Source of the DNA: Pseudomonas sp. Au-Pse12
Lineage (GTDB): Bacteria; Pseudomonadota; Gammaproteobacteria; Pseudomonadales; Pseudomonadaceae
Direction of reading: 5' to 3'
DNA length: 52,868 bases
Assembly: GCF_021341665.1 (NCBI RefSeq)
Contig: NZ_JAJTTH010000020.1
Location: 1 to 52,868 of the forward strand
The position numbers and the translations under genes were made by a program. Shown piece by piece: positions 16,988 to 25,029 of this stretch (positions within the stretch are counted from its first letter, which is position 1; each line of letters begins with the position of its first letter). The notes under the pieces are model-generated. The model saw nothing but the letters and a program-made list of their open reading frames with translations. It searched no databases and was not told where the DNA came from.

Positions 16988-17673
16988 TGCGCGGGTTTGA
17001 TCTTGGCCGTGGATTGGCGGCGGTGTTGTTGGCGCTGTGGTTGTTGCCGGTGCAGGCGTCCCATGGGGTGTATGAGGGGACCTTGGGCAAGCAGGCGATT
17101 GTCTTGACCCTGGGCAGCCAGAATGCGGTCTACCAGGGCACCTATGCCTATCAGCGCTATCGCACGCCGATCCGCCTCAAGCCGACCTTCAGCTACAGCA
17201 ACAAGACGCTGGCCATGGATGAGCTGGACGAGCAGGGCTTGCCGGTGGCGCGTTTGCAGTTCAATGACTTGATGAACTCCCGCCAGCAGGAGCAGGTGCG
17301 CGGCACCTGGACCAGTTATCGCACCGGCAAGACCCTGCCCATTGCGCTGAAGCTGGTGGGCCTGGTGGATTCGGATCGCTCGTGGCCGCAGCCGGTCACC
17401 ACGCTGTTGCAGAGTGCTTCCACCCAGCGCTGGTATTTCCAGGTGCCGATGCCGGGCAATGATCAGCGGATCACGACGGTGGAGGTGATGGACAAGACCA
17501 GTGGCAAGTTGCTGCAGACCCTGGCGGTTGCGGCGCCGGGGTGTCGCAACCTGGGGGTGGATACCTTGCAGGTGCAGGCTGAGGGGGAGCCGTTGCGGAT
17601 TGGCTTTCAGGACTGCAGGTTGCCGGGGTTTGCGTGGAATGAGGGCAGCGGGCGGTTTGAGCCGTTGCCCTGA
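16987..17673 (+). CDS. Secreted protein of the GTLG-motif family (228 aa)
   Basis: This 228-residue protein has the signal peptide GLAAVLLALWLLPVQA. The mature part begins SHGVYEGTLGKQAIVLTL, followed by GTYAYQRYRTPIRL and VRGTW..YRTGKTLPIAL, which is motif for motif the N-terminal module of the protein at 4105-5145. The C-terminus contains two cysteines (PGCRN, QDCRLPG) that could pair. It is coupled to the preceding paralogue by a 1-nt overlap. No enzymatic motif is visible; a beta-rich periplasmic binding or surface domain is a reasonable guess. Confidence 0.78.
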   Translation: MRGFDLGRGLAAVLLALWLLPVQASHGVYEGTLGKQAIVLTLGSQNAVYQGTYAYQRYRTPIRLKPTFSYSNKTLAMDELDEQGLPVARLQFNDLMNSRQQEQVRGTWTSYRTGKTLPIALKLVGLVDSDRSWPQPVTTLLQSASTQRWYFQVPMPGNDQRITTVEVMDKTSGKLLQTLAVAAPGCRNLGVDTLQVQAEGEPLRIGFQDCRLPGFAWNEGSGRFEPLP

Positions 17674-17743
17674 GGCAGGGGAGGGAAGCCTTGGGTAACA
17701 GAACAAGGGTCAGGTGTTGAACGTGGAAACTGTGGAGCCTCGT

Positions 17744-18226
17744 ATGGACGACAAGCAATCCCCTGTGCTGATTCAGGTGTACATGGCCGATGACGATGGC
17801 GCCGTTCGCGAGGAGCTGCTGGCGCGGCAGATCGATGAGGATACCTACGAGTTGCTGTCCTCGCCGGGCCTGGCGCAAAACCTGGCGCGGGGCGATATCG
17901 TTTCCATCCGCAATCCCGATGCTCCGGCGCAAGTGCTGAAGCGGGGCGGCAATTTCTGCATTCAGATTTATGCCGATTACATTGATCCGGCGGTGATCAG
18001 TGCGCTTGAAAACGAGGTCGCTGGTGAACTGGGCGGAACCCTGGATGGGCTGTTCGAGGGGAACCTGTCATTCGCTGTTCCTGCGAGGAGTGGCATGGAT
18101 CGTATCAATGCGGTGTTCGATCGCTTCCGCGAGCAAACCGGGATCGAGTGGTACTACGCCAATGTCTATAAAAACCTCGACGACGATGAGGACGAGACGC
18201 TGTTGAACTGGTGGTTGGACTGCTGA
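17744..18226 (+). CDS. DUF4265-like cytoplasmic protein
   Basis: The protein is 160 residues, acidic, with no signal. The N-terminal region (VLIQVYMADDDGAVREELLARQIDEDTYELLSSP..LARGDIVSI) follows the DUF4265 layout of a beta-strand core with the phrase 'A..ldedtY.l...P....l..GDiV'. The C-terminal half (FREQTGIEWYYANVYKNLDDDEDETLLNWWLDC) is separate. DUF4265 proteins occur in polymorphic-toxin immunity settings and elsewhere, but no toxin is adjacent here. ATG 17744 has a GGAG upstream; a GTG at 17714 is also in frame. The family assignment is moderate. Confidence 0.6.
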   Translation: MDDKQSPVLIQVYMADDDGAVREELLARQIDEDTYELLSSPGLAQNLARGDIVSIRNPDAPAQVLKRGGNFCIQIYADYIDPAVISALENEVAGELGGTLDGLFEGNLSFAVPARSGMDRINAVFDRFREQTGIEWYYANVYKNLDDDEDETLLNWWLDC

Positions 18227-18261
18227 TCTTTCCCGGGGCCTGGGCATGCCACCCAACAAAC

Positions 18262-18293
18262 CGACCAAGTAGCGACCAAGTAAGCGACCAAGT
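18262..18293. repeat. Three phased copies of CGACCAAGT
   Basis: Copies start at 18262, 18273 and 18285, that is 11 and 12 bp apart, about one helical turn each. This could be a protein-binding array or simple slippage; nothing else identifies it. Confidence 0.6.
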
Positions 18294-18358
18294 CAGCACC
18301 CGGTAGTGCTCCAGCGGCCGTTCTGTGGTGTGGGCCTGCATGGGCGTGGGGGAGCGCT

Positions 18359-18385
18359 AATCGTCCAACAGCGTGTTGGACGATT
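18359..18385. terminator. Perfect 12-bp stem, 3-nt loop hairpin
   Basis: AATCGTCCAACA pairs perfectly with TGTTGGACGATT around GCG. A short T-run (ACTTTTG) lies 5 nt beyond on the plus strand. It probably acts as a transcription terminator for the DUF4265-like gene ending at 18226, although the symmetry would also suit a dimeric repressor. Confidence 0.55.
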
Positions 18386-18457
18386 GAGACTTTTGTACTG
18401 GCATTGGAAAGAGGCGTGCCGACCTTTTGTTTGCTCAATCGTTGGGTGTGCTTTTTA

Positions 18458-18505
18458 CCGGCGAGGGCGTGCTTGAGGACGCCTTCGCCGGCAAGCCGGC
18501 TTCTG
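18458..18505. repeat. REP-like double hairpin
   Basis: CCGGCGAGGGCGT (18458-18470) pairs with ACGCCTTCGCCGG (18479-18491) with one mismatch, and CCGGCAAGCCGG follows. This is the common Pseudomonas GCCGGCTTGCCGGCGAA REP type. Confidence 0.7.
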
Positions 18506-18648
18506 CGGTGGATGTAGGAAGGGTCTGTCTTTTCTGTAAGGCAGGCTGGAGGCGCTGATTGCGGTGCTGTTCTGTGGGATAACCATCAGCGCAACCCTGG
18601 ACGTACTGATCGATACCAGGGCGTATCCCACGCAGAGAGGTCGTAGCC

Positions 18649-18790
18649 ATGGGCCAGGAAATGCGGCTGTTTCAGGAGGACTTGCTTAAGGCGGTTGCCG
18701 ATATGAGCGCCGGTAAGGCTGTGCGCTCAGTGACGCTGTCCGTGGCGACTCGTCGCCAAGGATGGGCGGGAGACGGGCAAGGTACGTTTG
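18649..18790 (+). pseudogene. Antitoxin-like (HigA/NadS-type) N-terminal remnant
   Basis: ATG 18649, after AGAGAGG, opens MGQEMRLFQEDLLKAVADMSAGKAVR, which resembles the start of single-HTH antitoxins ('..fqeDLL.sv..M.aGkaaR'). In those the helix-turn-helix follows at once. Here the same frame runs into unrelated sequence, while a +1 frame near 18768 reads RETGKVRLSRF then stop, like a degraded 'ETGLSQ.RFA'. No toxin gene precedes it. A nested inverted repeat (18575-18630) just upstream could be its old operator. Low certainty. Confidence 0.35.
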
Positions 18791-18867
18791 TCGAGATTTT
18801 GATGGCTGGCTTGTGCCGGCGCTGCAGTTTTTCCGGCAAGCCACAACGCCCGGGATTTCGTGGGCGT

Positions 18868-18910
18868 TGTAGCCGCTGCCGCAGGCTGCGATCGGCCCCG
18901 TAGGGGCCGT
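18868..18910. repeat. Half copy of the TGTAGCCGCTGC repeat
   Basis: TGTAGCCGCTGCCGCAGGCTGCG is the same end as in the element at 29608-29741. It is followed by a short hairpin, GGCCCCGTAGGGGCC, just after the TonB-receptor stop, where it may also serve as a terminator. Confidence 0.7.
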
Positions 18911-18915
18911 CTGCC

Positions 18916-21105
18916 TCAGAAACTCACTGAAGCACTCAACCGCGCCGTCAACGGCGCGCCCTGGAACAGGTAGTCGTCGCCCATGTATTCCCCAGCGTCG
19001 CGCCAGTAGCGCTTGTCGAACAGGTTGTCCACGGTCAGGCGAAATACCGTGTCGTAACCGTCAATGCGGGTGCTGTAGCGGCTGCCGATGTTGAAGATGG
19101 CGTAGGCGCCGGTGGCGACGTTGCCCTGGCGGTCGGCGTACTTGCTGCCGCTGTACTGCATGCCGCCCAGCAGGGCCAAACCATCGAGCCAGGGCAGGGC
19201 GTAGTCGCCCTGCAGGCTGGCCCGCAGGCGGGGGACGTTGAGGGTCTGGTGGCCTTCGTAGGCAGGGGTGCCGGTGCCCTCGACCCGCGAGCGGATCGCC
19301 GCGACGCTGGCGGCAATCTGCAGGCGCTGGGTGGCCCAGCCGTTGGCCGCCAGTTCCAGGCCGGTGTTCTTTTGTTGGCCCTGCTGGACATAGGTGAAGC
19401 CGCCAGCGGCGTCGGGGCGCGAGTATTGGTAGGCCTGGCGCATCTGGAACAGCGCGGCGCTGAAGCTCATGCGCTGCCAGTCGTACTTGATGCCGGCTTC
19501 GATCTGCCGCGAGACGGTGGGGGCCAGGGTGTCGAATCGATTTTCTGCGAACCACGGTGCCTGGCCACCCAGGCTCAAGCCCTTGCTGTATTGGGTGTAC
19601 AGCGAAAGGTCGCTGATCGGTTTGTAGATCAGCGCCGCCTGGGGCAGGAATACATAGCGCTGGGTGTGGCGATCGCGCACGCCGTCCTTGTCGAAGCTTT
19701 CTTCGTCGAGGCGCACTTCGCGCCCGCCGAGGACGGTCTGCCACTGTTCGTTGAAGCTGATGCGGTCGCTGAGGAACAGGCCGTATTGGCGGCTGTCCAG
19801 GCGTTTGTGGGAGTCACGCAGGTCTTCAGTGGAGCGAGGACGATCTTCCGGTTCGTTGTTGATATTGCCGCTGCCGATCATTTCGTTAATGGCATCGCGC
19901 TTGTTCACTACCCGGCGGAACGCACTGGTCCCCACCGTCAAATCATGGCCCAGGCCCGCTGCATCGAAGCGGCCATTGAGCAGCGCCTGCACCTCATCGT
20001 TGCGCCGGGTGTCGTCGGGGCTGCGGAAGTCGTAGATGTCGTAGTTGCCTTCCGGGCTGAAGTAATTGGGCACCTTGACGCTGGAGCAGCTGGTAGAACC
20101 GTAGCAACCCCAGGCAAACGAACTGTAGTCATCGATCACCACCTTGCTGCGCGACGCACTGAGGCTGCCCTTCCAGTCGTCATTGAAGCGGTATTCGAAA
20201 TTGCCACCGATGTTCAGCGATTCATTGGTCACCGGCTTCGACCCGCTCTGGTGCCCCAGGAGCTTTTTCGGCGAGGCGTGGTGCGGCAGGCTGGAACCGC
20301 CCAGCAGTTGATAGCCCGGGGCCGAGCGCTGCTGTTTGTTCTGGTATTCGATATCCAGTTGCAGCAGGGCGTCGGGGCTGATGTTCCAGTCCAGGGCCAG
20401 GGAGGCAAAGTCGCGCTGGCCGTTGGTGTGTTCGACGTAGGAGTGCAGGTCTTCATGGGCCAGGTTGGCGCGCAGGCCGAACTGCTGTTCGCTGCCGAAC
20501 CAGCCGCCGACATCGGTGGCCAGGTAGCCGCTGCCGCGATCGTCGGTGGAGACGGTGACCGAACGAATGTCCGTGGGCCGCTTGGTCACGTAGTTGACCA
20601 GGCCGCCCGGTTCGCTGATGCCGCTTTGCAGGCCGGAAAGGCCCTTGAGCAGTTCCACCCGCTGCTTGTTTTCCAGGGCGACGTTCTGCTCGCCAGTGAG
20701 GGTGTGGTTGTTGATCTTGTAGCTGCTGGCGGCATTCAGCGAGAAACCGCGCACTTCGAAGTTCTCGTAGTAGCCCACCGGCGCGTAGCTCTGGCCCACC
20801 GAGGCGTCGTTCTTCAGCACGTCGCTGAGCAGGCGCGCCTGCTGGTCCTTGATCAGTTCTTCGTTGATCACGCTGATGGAGGCCGGGGTATCCAGCAGCG
20901 GCGTTTCGCTGAAGCTGCCCACCGAGGCGCTGTCGCTGCGATAGCCGTATGGTTCCTCGCCACTGACGGTCTGGGTCGGCAGCTGGGTGCTGGCGGCGTT
21001 GCTGGCCATGCTGCTACCGGCCAGCAGCAGGCCCAGGGTCAGACGATTGAAAGGCAACCCCGTGGTGCGGGCGTGCACGCGGGCAGTCGGGTGAATCCGG
21101 CTCAT
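18916..21105 (-). CDS. TonB-dependent siderophore receptor
   Basis: This 729-residue outer-membrane receptor takes up a ferric siderophore with energy from TonB-ExbBD. It has a long signal peptide to about residue 38 (SNAAS). A plug domain holds the TonB box region (QTVSGEE), DTPASISVINEELIKDQ, VRGFSLN and GISEPGGLVNYVTKRP. A 22-strand barrel ends in the typical aromatic LSASVSF. No N-terminal signalling domain, sigma or anti-sigma gene is present, so it is not a cell-surface-signalling transducer. I see no Fur box in the 230 nt upstream. The ligand is not deducible; a hydroxamate is common for this class. Confidence 0.9.
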   Translation of the reverse strand: MSRIHPTARVHARTTGLPFNRLTLGLLLAGSSMASNAASTQLPTQTVSGEEPYGYRSDSASVGSFSETPLLDTPASISVINEELIKDQQARLLSDVLKNDASVGQSYAPVGYYENFEVRGFSLNAASSYKINNHTLTGEQNVALENKQRVELLKGLSGLQSGISEPGGLVNYVTKRPTDIRSVTVSTDDRGSGYLATDVGGWFGSEQQFGLRANLAHEDLHSYVEHTNGQRDFASLALDWNISPDALLQLDIEYQNKQQRSAPGYQLLGGSSLPHHASPKKLLGHQSGSKPVTNESLNIGGNFEYRFNDDWKGSLSASRSKVVIDDYSSFAWGCYGSTSCSSVKVPNYFSPEGNYDIYDFRSPDDTRRNDEVQALLNGRFDAAGLGHDLTVGTSAFRRVVNKRDAINEMIGSGNINNEPEDRPRSTEDLRDSHKRLDSRQYGLFLSDRISFNEQWQTVLGGREVRLDEESFDKDGVRDRHTQRYVFLPQAALIYKPISDLSLYTQYSKGLSLGGQAPWFAENRFDTLAPTVSRQIEAGIKYDWQRMSFSAALFQMRQAYQYSRPDAAGGFTYVQQGQQKNTGLELAANGWATQRLQIAASVAAIRSRVEGTGTPAYEGHQTLNVPRLRASLQGDYALPWLDGLALLGGMQYSGSKYADRQGNVATGAYAIFNIGSRYSTRIDGYDTVFRLTVDNLFDKRYWRDAGEYMGDDYLFQGAPLTARLSASVSF

Positions 21106-21334
21106 GAACAGTCCTTGAAGGCGACGCCGTGCCGTGGCGCAGCCGGAGGCGTTTTCCGGGGGGCTACGGGCGTCGACCTGAGTGTGTAGTGAGGAACAGC
21201 GGGGGAGTCTTGCGGGCTTCAGGCCAGTGGCTGGCGGCTGTCGCTGCGTGCTGTCGGGCAGGCGCCATCATACAAGTTGCGGCGAGGGGGTAAAGGCGGG
21301 AGTGGCGCAGGACCGATGTCGGGAGCGCGGCGGC

Positions 21335-21610
21335 TCAGCTCCTGGCATAAACGGCTGGCGAGTCGTGCTCAGGTTCCGGAGGGTTTATCTGCAGGTTCTT
21401 GAGCTGATGTTCCAGGGCCTCCACCTTGCGCAGCAGTAAGGCGATGATTTTTTCATCCCGTTGGCGGGCTTCGTCACTGACCAGGGATTTTTCCAGCCGA
21501 TCGACGATTTCATTGTTCATGCTGCGGTTTTCGCGTTTGGCGATGTGTTTGAACTGAGTGTGCAGTTCACCCGGAAGACGAATGATGAACTTTTGCTGGG
21601 AGGAGCACAT
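21335..21610 (-). CDS. Arc-type ribbon-helix-helix DNA-binding protein
   Basis: This 91-residue protein has an N-terminal Arc/MetJ ribbon-helix-helix: the strand QKFIIRLPGELHTQFKHIAKRENRSMNNEIVDRLEKSL inserts into the major groove of DNA. A second helix (EARQRDEKIIALLLRKVEALEHQLKNL) looks like a coiled coil for oligomerisation. Small Arc proteins in Pseudomonas usually repress their own transcription or neighbouring accessory genes. ATG 21610 has GAGG 6 nt upstream; the next in-frame ATG upstream (21646) lacks a good site. The nearest possible target is the TonB receptor downstream. Confidence 0.85.
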   Translation of the reverse strand: MCSSQQKFIIRLPGELHTQFKHIAKRENRSMNNEIVDRLEKSLVSDEARQRDEKIIALLLRKVEALEHQLKNLQINPPEPEHDSPAVYARS

Positions 21611-21758
21611 AGCGGGCCTCGGAATGATGTCAAAGAGCAACATCATAGGAACGAGGCAGGCTTGCTTGCTTCAGGAAAATTCTTAAAAGCATGACAAAAA
21701 CCACGCTTTTTTCATTAGGAAGTTTCTGGCAGGCACAAGACCCCGTTGCAATCCGATG

Positions 21759-21790
21759 GAAAAAGCGGACCTGATCCAGGTCCGTTTTTC
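21759..21790. terminator. Bidirectional rho-independent terminator
   Basis: CGGACCTG (21766-21773) and CAGGTCCG (21777-21784) form a stem with loop ATC, flanked by AAAAAA on one side and TTTTT on the other, so it works in both directions. It follows the minus-strand succinate semialdehyde dehydrogenase gene. Confidence 0.9.
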
Positions 21791-21827
21791 ATCGGGAGCA
21801 TTCAGCCGCTGACGTGGCCTCCGAGCC

Positions 21828-23219
21828 TCAACGGCGGTCCAGCCACACCGTCTGCGCGTTGCAGAATTCGCGCACGCCGAAGTGCGACAGCTCGCGCCCG
21901 AAGCCGCTTTTCTTCACCCCGCCGAAGGTCACCCGAGGGTCGCTGGCGCTGTAGCCGTTGATGAACACGCCGCCGGTTTCCAGTTCGTCGGTCATCTGCC
22001 GGGCCCGTTCCAGGTCCTGGGTGAAGATCGTCGCGGTGAGGCCGAACTCGCTGTCGTTGGCCAGCTCCAGGGCGTGTTGCGCGTCCCGGGCGCTGATGAT
22101 GGCGGCCACCGGGCCGAACAGTTCCTGCCGGAAGGCGGTCATCTGCTCGGTGACGTTGGCCAGCACCGTGGGCTGATAGTAGTTGCCGGCGCCTTCGACC
22201 TTGTCGCCGCCCAGCAGCAGGGTGGCGCCTTCGGCCAGGGTGGCCTGGACTTGCTGGTGCAGTTCGTCGCGCAGGTCGAAGCGGGCCATCGGGCCGAGGT
22301 AGGTGTCGCTCGCCAGCGGGTCGCCCATCACCAGGGCGCGGGTGGCTTCGACGAATTTGCGGGTGAATGCCTCCACGACGCCTTGCTCGATGATCAGGCG
22401 CTTGGCGGCGGCGCAGACCTGGCCGGTGTTCTGGTAGCGGCCGATCACCGCGGCCTTGACCGCTTCGTCCAGGTCGGCGTCGTTGAGCACGATAAAGGGG
22501 TCGGAGCCGCCCAGTTCCAGTACGCACTTCTTCAGCGCGGCGCCGGCCTGGGCGCCGATGGCCATGCCGGCGCGCACGCTGCCGGTGAGGGTCACGGCGG
22601 CGATGCGGCGGTCGGCGATGGCGCGGGACACGCCGTCCGGGGTGACGTTGAGCAGCTCGAACACGCCATCAGGGAAACCGGCGCGCTGCATGACGTCCAG
22701 CAGCAGGTAGGCGCTGCCCATGACGTTCGGCGCGTGCTTGAGCACGTAGGTGTTGCCGGCCAGCAGCGCCGGCACCGCGCCACGCAGCACCTGCCAGATC
22801 GGGAAGTTCCACGGCATCACCGCCAGCAGCGGGCCCAGGGGGCGGTACTCGATGCGCGCCTTGTCGTGCTCCACCAGGGTCGCTTCCGGGGCCAGCATGG
22901 CCGGGCCGTGCTCGGCGTACCACAGGCACAGCTGGGCGCACTTCTCGATTTCGCCGCGGGCCTGGGGCAGGGGCTTGCCCATTTCCTGGCTGATCATCCG
23001 CGCCATGGCGTCGCTGCTGTCGCGCAGGGCCTGGGCCAGGGCCGTCAGGCGCGCGGCGCGGGCGGCGACGCTCTGGCGTTTCCACAGGGCGAAGCCGCGG
23101 GCCGCGCGCTCCAGGGTGGCGTCGGTTTCAGCGTCGGACTGGTAGGGGTAGGCGCCGATCTGCTCACCGCTGGCGGGGTTGATCGACAAGGCGTGGGTGT
23201 GGCTGGAAACAAGGCTCAT
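21828..23219 (-). CDS. sad: NAD(P)-dependent succinate semialdehyde dehydrogenase (Sad/YneI type)
   Basis: This 463-residue soluble aldehyde dehydrogenase oxidises succinate semialdehyde to succinate, the last step of GABA and putrescine breakdown. The catalytic Cys269 sits in NTGQVCAAAKRL, the general base Glu235 in LELGGSDPF, and the oxyanion Asn138 in MPWNFP. The divergent LysR gene is the PtrR (YneJ) orthologue, the same arrangement as E. coli yneI-yneJ, which strengthens the assignment. ATG 23219 is the family start (MSLVSSHTHALSINPASGE). A bidirectional terminator lies just after the gene. Confidence 0.9.
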   Translation of the reverse strand: MSLVSSHTHALSINPASGEQIGAYPYQSDAETDATLERAARGFALWKRQSVAARAARLTALAQALRDSSDAMARMISQEMGKPLPQARGEIEKCAQLCLWYAEHGPAMLAPEATLVEHDKARIEYRPLGPLLAVMPWNFPIWQVLRGAVPALLAGNTYVLKHAPNVMGSAYLLLDVMQRAGFPDGVFELLNVTPDGVSRAIADRRIAAVTLTGSVRAGMAIGAQAGAALKKCVLELGGSDPFIVLNDADLDEAVKAAVIGRYQNTGQVCAAAKRLIIEQGVVEAFTRKFVEATRALVMGDPLASDTYLGPMARFDLRDELHQQVQATLAEGATLLLGGDKVEGAGNYYQPTVLANVTEQMTAFRQELFGPVAAIISARDAQHALELANDSEFGLTATIFTQDLERARQMTDELETGGVFINGYSASDPRVTFGGVKKSGFGRELSHFGVREFCNAQTVWLDRR

Positions 23220-23267
23220 GGCAGCGTCCTGCAAGGTGGGAATGACGGCAGGTTACGGCGCTGGCTC

Positions 23268-23278
23268 TTTTCTGAAAA
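23268..23278. promoter_or_regulatory. Candidate PtrR operator in the sad-ptrR divergent region
   Basis: TTTTC-T-GAAAA is a perfect inverted repeat in the 100-nt region between the divergent starts, followed by AT-rich GAATAATATT. It fits the position of a LysR-type site; that it is bound is inference. Confidence 0.4.
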
Positions 23279-23319
23279 CTGAATAATATTAAGCGAGTCG
23301 TTCACGTTTGGAGAATGCT

Positions 23320-24198
23320 GTGGATCTGGTCCAGCTGGAAATTTTCAAGGCCGTTGCCGAGCAGGGCAGCATCAGCGCCGCCGCGCAGCTGATCCACCGG
23401 GTGCCGTCGAACCTGACCACCCGGATCAAGCAACTGGAGCAGGACCTGGGGGTGGAGCTGTTCATCCGCGAGAAAAGCCGTATGCGCCTGTCGCCCGCCG
23501 GTTGGAACTTCCTCGATTACGCCCGGCGCATTCTCGACCTGGTGGCCGAGGCGCGCCTGACCGTGGCCGGCGAAGAACCCCAGGGGCCGTTTGCCCTGGG
23601 CTCGCTGGAAAGCACGGCGGCGGTGCGCATCCCGGCGCTGCTCGCGGCCTACAACCAGCAATACGCCAAGGTCGAGCTGGACCTGTCCACCGGCCCCTCG
23701 GGGACCATGATCGACGGCGTGCTCGCCGGCCGTCTGGTGGCCGCCTTCGTCGACGGCCCGGTGCGCCACCCGGCCCTGGAAGGGCTGCCGGTGTTCGAGG
23801 AGGAAATGGTCCTGATCGCGCCCCTGGGCCACGCCCCCATCACCCGGGCGCGGGAGGTCAACGGTGAAAGCATCTACGCCTTTCGCGCCAACTGTTCCTA
23901 CCGCCATCACTTCGAGAGCTGGTTCACCCAGGACGCCGCGGTGCCGGGCAAGATCCATGAAATGGAGTCCTACCACGGCATGCTGGCCTGCGTCAGCGCC
24001 GGCGCCGGGCTGGCGCTGATGCCCCGCAGCATGCTGGAAAGCATGCCCGGCTGCGCCACGGTGAGCGTCTGGCCACTGTCGCCGCGCTTTCGCTTCCTGC
24101 GCACCTGGCTGGTCTGGCGGCGCGGCACCGTGTCCCAGAGCCTGAGCAGTTTTGTGAAGTTGCTGGAGGAGCGTGGGGTGGTGCTGGCAGAAGGGTGA
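23320..24198 (+). CDS. ptrR: LysR-family regulator PtrR (YneJ)
   Basis: This 292-residue regulator has an N-terminal winged HTH (LEIFKAVAEQGSISAAAQLIHRVPSNLTTRIKQLEQDLG) and a LysR substrate domain. The stretches LGSLESTAAVRIPA, STGPSGTM, NCSYRHHFESWF and MESYHGMLACVSAGAG match my memory of E. coli PtrR, which controls putrescine/GABA use and the divergent sad gene. GTG 23320 follows GGAG at 23310-23313; the TTG at 23308 has no ribosome site. A 63-bp piece of this gene's 3' end is copied at 25705-25767. Confidence 0.9.
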   Translation: MDLVQLEIFKAVAEQGSISAAAQLIHRVPSNLTTRIKQLEQDLGVELFIREKSRMRLSPAGWNFLDYARRILDLVAEARLTVAGEEPQGPFALGSLESTAAVRIPALLAAYNQQYAKVELDLSTGPSGTMIDGVLAGRLVAAFVDGPVRHPALEGLPVFEEEMVLIAPLGHAPITRAREVNGESIYAFRANCSYRHHFESWFTQDAAVPGKIHEMESYHGMLACVSAGAGLALMPRSMLESMPGCATVSVWPLSPRFRFLRTWLVWRRGTVSQSLSSFVKLLEERGVVLAEG

Positions 24199-24212
24199 AA
24201 GGGAGCGGTTTA

Positions 24213-24833
24213 TCAGCGCCTGCTCAAGGCCAGGCGCGCGGCGAACAGCACGAAGATCATCCCTGTGGTGCGGTCCATCCACTGGATCACCTTTTCCCGC
24301 TGCAGCACCCCGCTCAGTGAGCGGGTGGCGCCAATCAGCAGCAGGGACCAGATCAGCCCGAGCACCACGTGGATGCTCACCAGACCGAAGGTCCAGAGCA
24401 CCAGCGGCTGGCCCTGGGGAATGAACTGCGGCAGGAAGGACACGTAGAAGATCCCCACCTTGGGGTTGAGCACGTTGCCCAGCAGGCCCTTGAGAAACCA
24501 GTTGGCTCCGGGTTTTTCAGCGGTGCCAGAGGGGGCGAAGGCGCGGCGCGGGCGCAACAGCATGTTCAGCCCCAGCCAGGCCAGGTAGGCGGCGCCGCAG
24601 TACTTCAACAGGTTGAAGGCCAGTTCCGACACGGCAATCAGGGCCCCCAGGCCGAAAGCCACGGCCGCGCCCCAGAGCAGGCAACCGGCGTTGATCCCCA
24701 GTGCCGCGCGCAGGGCCTGGCGTTTGCCTTCCACGGTGGCGGTGCGCAGCACCAGGGCGGTGTCCAGGCCCGGGGTCAGGGTCAGCAGGGTGGCGGCCAG
24801 GGTGAAGGCCAGGAGGTTTTCGGCGATGGGCAT
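24213..24833 (-). CDS. LysE/RhtB-family amino-acid exporter
   Basis: This 206-residue inner-membrane exporter has six predicted helices. The family signature is the N-terminal FTLAATLLTLTPGLDTALVLRTA (the TPGP-like motif, here TPGLD) and the central KGLLGNVLNPKVGIFYVSFLPQF. Members export small amino acids or their derivatives. It is convergent with ptrR, only 14 nt from its stop, and shows no link to it beyond position. The substrate is unknown. Confidence 0.88.
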   Translation of the reverse strand: MPIAENLLAFTLAATLLTLTPGLDTALVLRTATVEGKRQALRAALGINAGCLLWGAAVAFGLGALIAVSELAFNLLKYCGAAYLAWLGLNMLLRPRRAFAPSGTAEKPGANWFLKGLLGNVLNPKVGIFYVSFLPQFIPQGQPLVLWTFGLVSIHVVLGLIWSLLLIGATRSLSGVLQREKVIQWMDRTTGMIFVLFAARLALSRR

Positions 24834-24914
24834 GGGCAGGGTTTCAAGCTGAGACGTTGGCGAACGTTAGCACAGCCGTGGAGTGCCAATGCGCGCCGCG
24901 GGTGCGGTCATGTC

Positions 24915-25013
24915 TGTGGGAGCGAGCTTGCTCGCGATGCTTGCCAAAGCGCCGCCTATTCCCAGTGAGTGCGCGTTATCGTTGGCGTCCTTCGCGAGCA
25001 AGCTCGCTCCCAC
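24915..25013. repeat. 99-bp REPIN, copy 1
   Basis: Two inverted REPs (TGTGGGAGCGAGCTTGCTCG and CGAGCAAGCTCGCTCCCACA) enclose about 60 bp. Both the ends and the core GTGAGTGCGCGTTATCGTTG recur at 26486-26584 with the same total length. It sits directly after the deleted copy of the repeat-protein gene. Confidence 0.88.
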
Positions 25014-25029
25014 AAGGGTGGGGCAAAAC

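Larger units (their letters stand above)
18227..18648. other. Repeat-rich intergenic stretch
   Basis: No gene is visible. It contains three phased 9-mers, a perfect 27-nt palindrome, a REP-like double hairpin and a nested inverted repeat, each listed or discussed separately. Confidence 0.65.

Noticed and set aside
18649..18903. Complete 84-residue protein from ATG 18649
   Set aside because: Only the first 26 or so residues look like protein; the rest crosses into a REP-type repeat and has no plausible composition, so I list only a remnant.
21106..21334. Fur box upstream of the TonB receptor
   Set aside because: I searched the spacer by eye for GATAAT-type repeats and found only GC-rich sequence; regulation may come from further upstream or another metal regulator.
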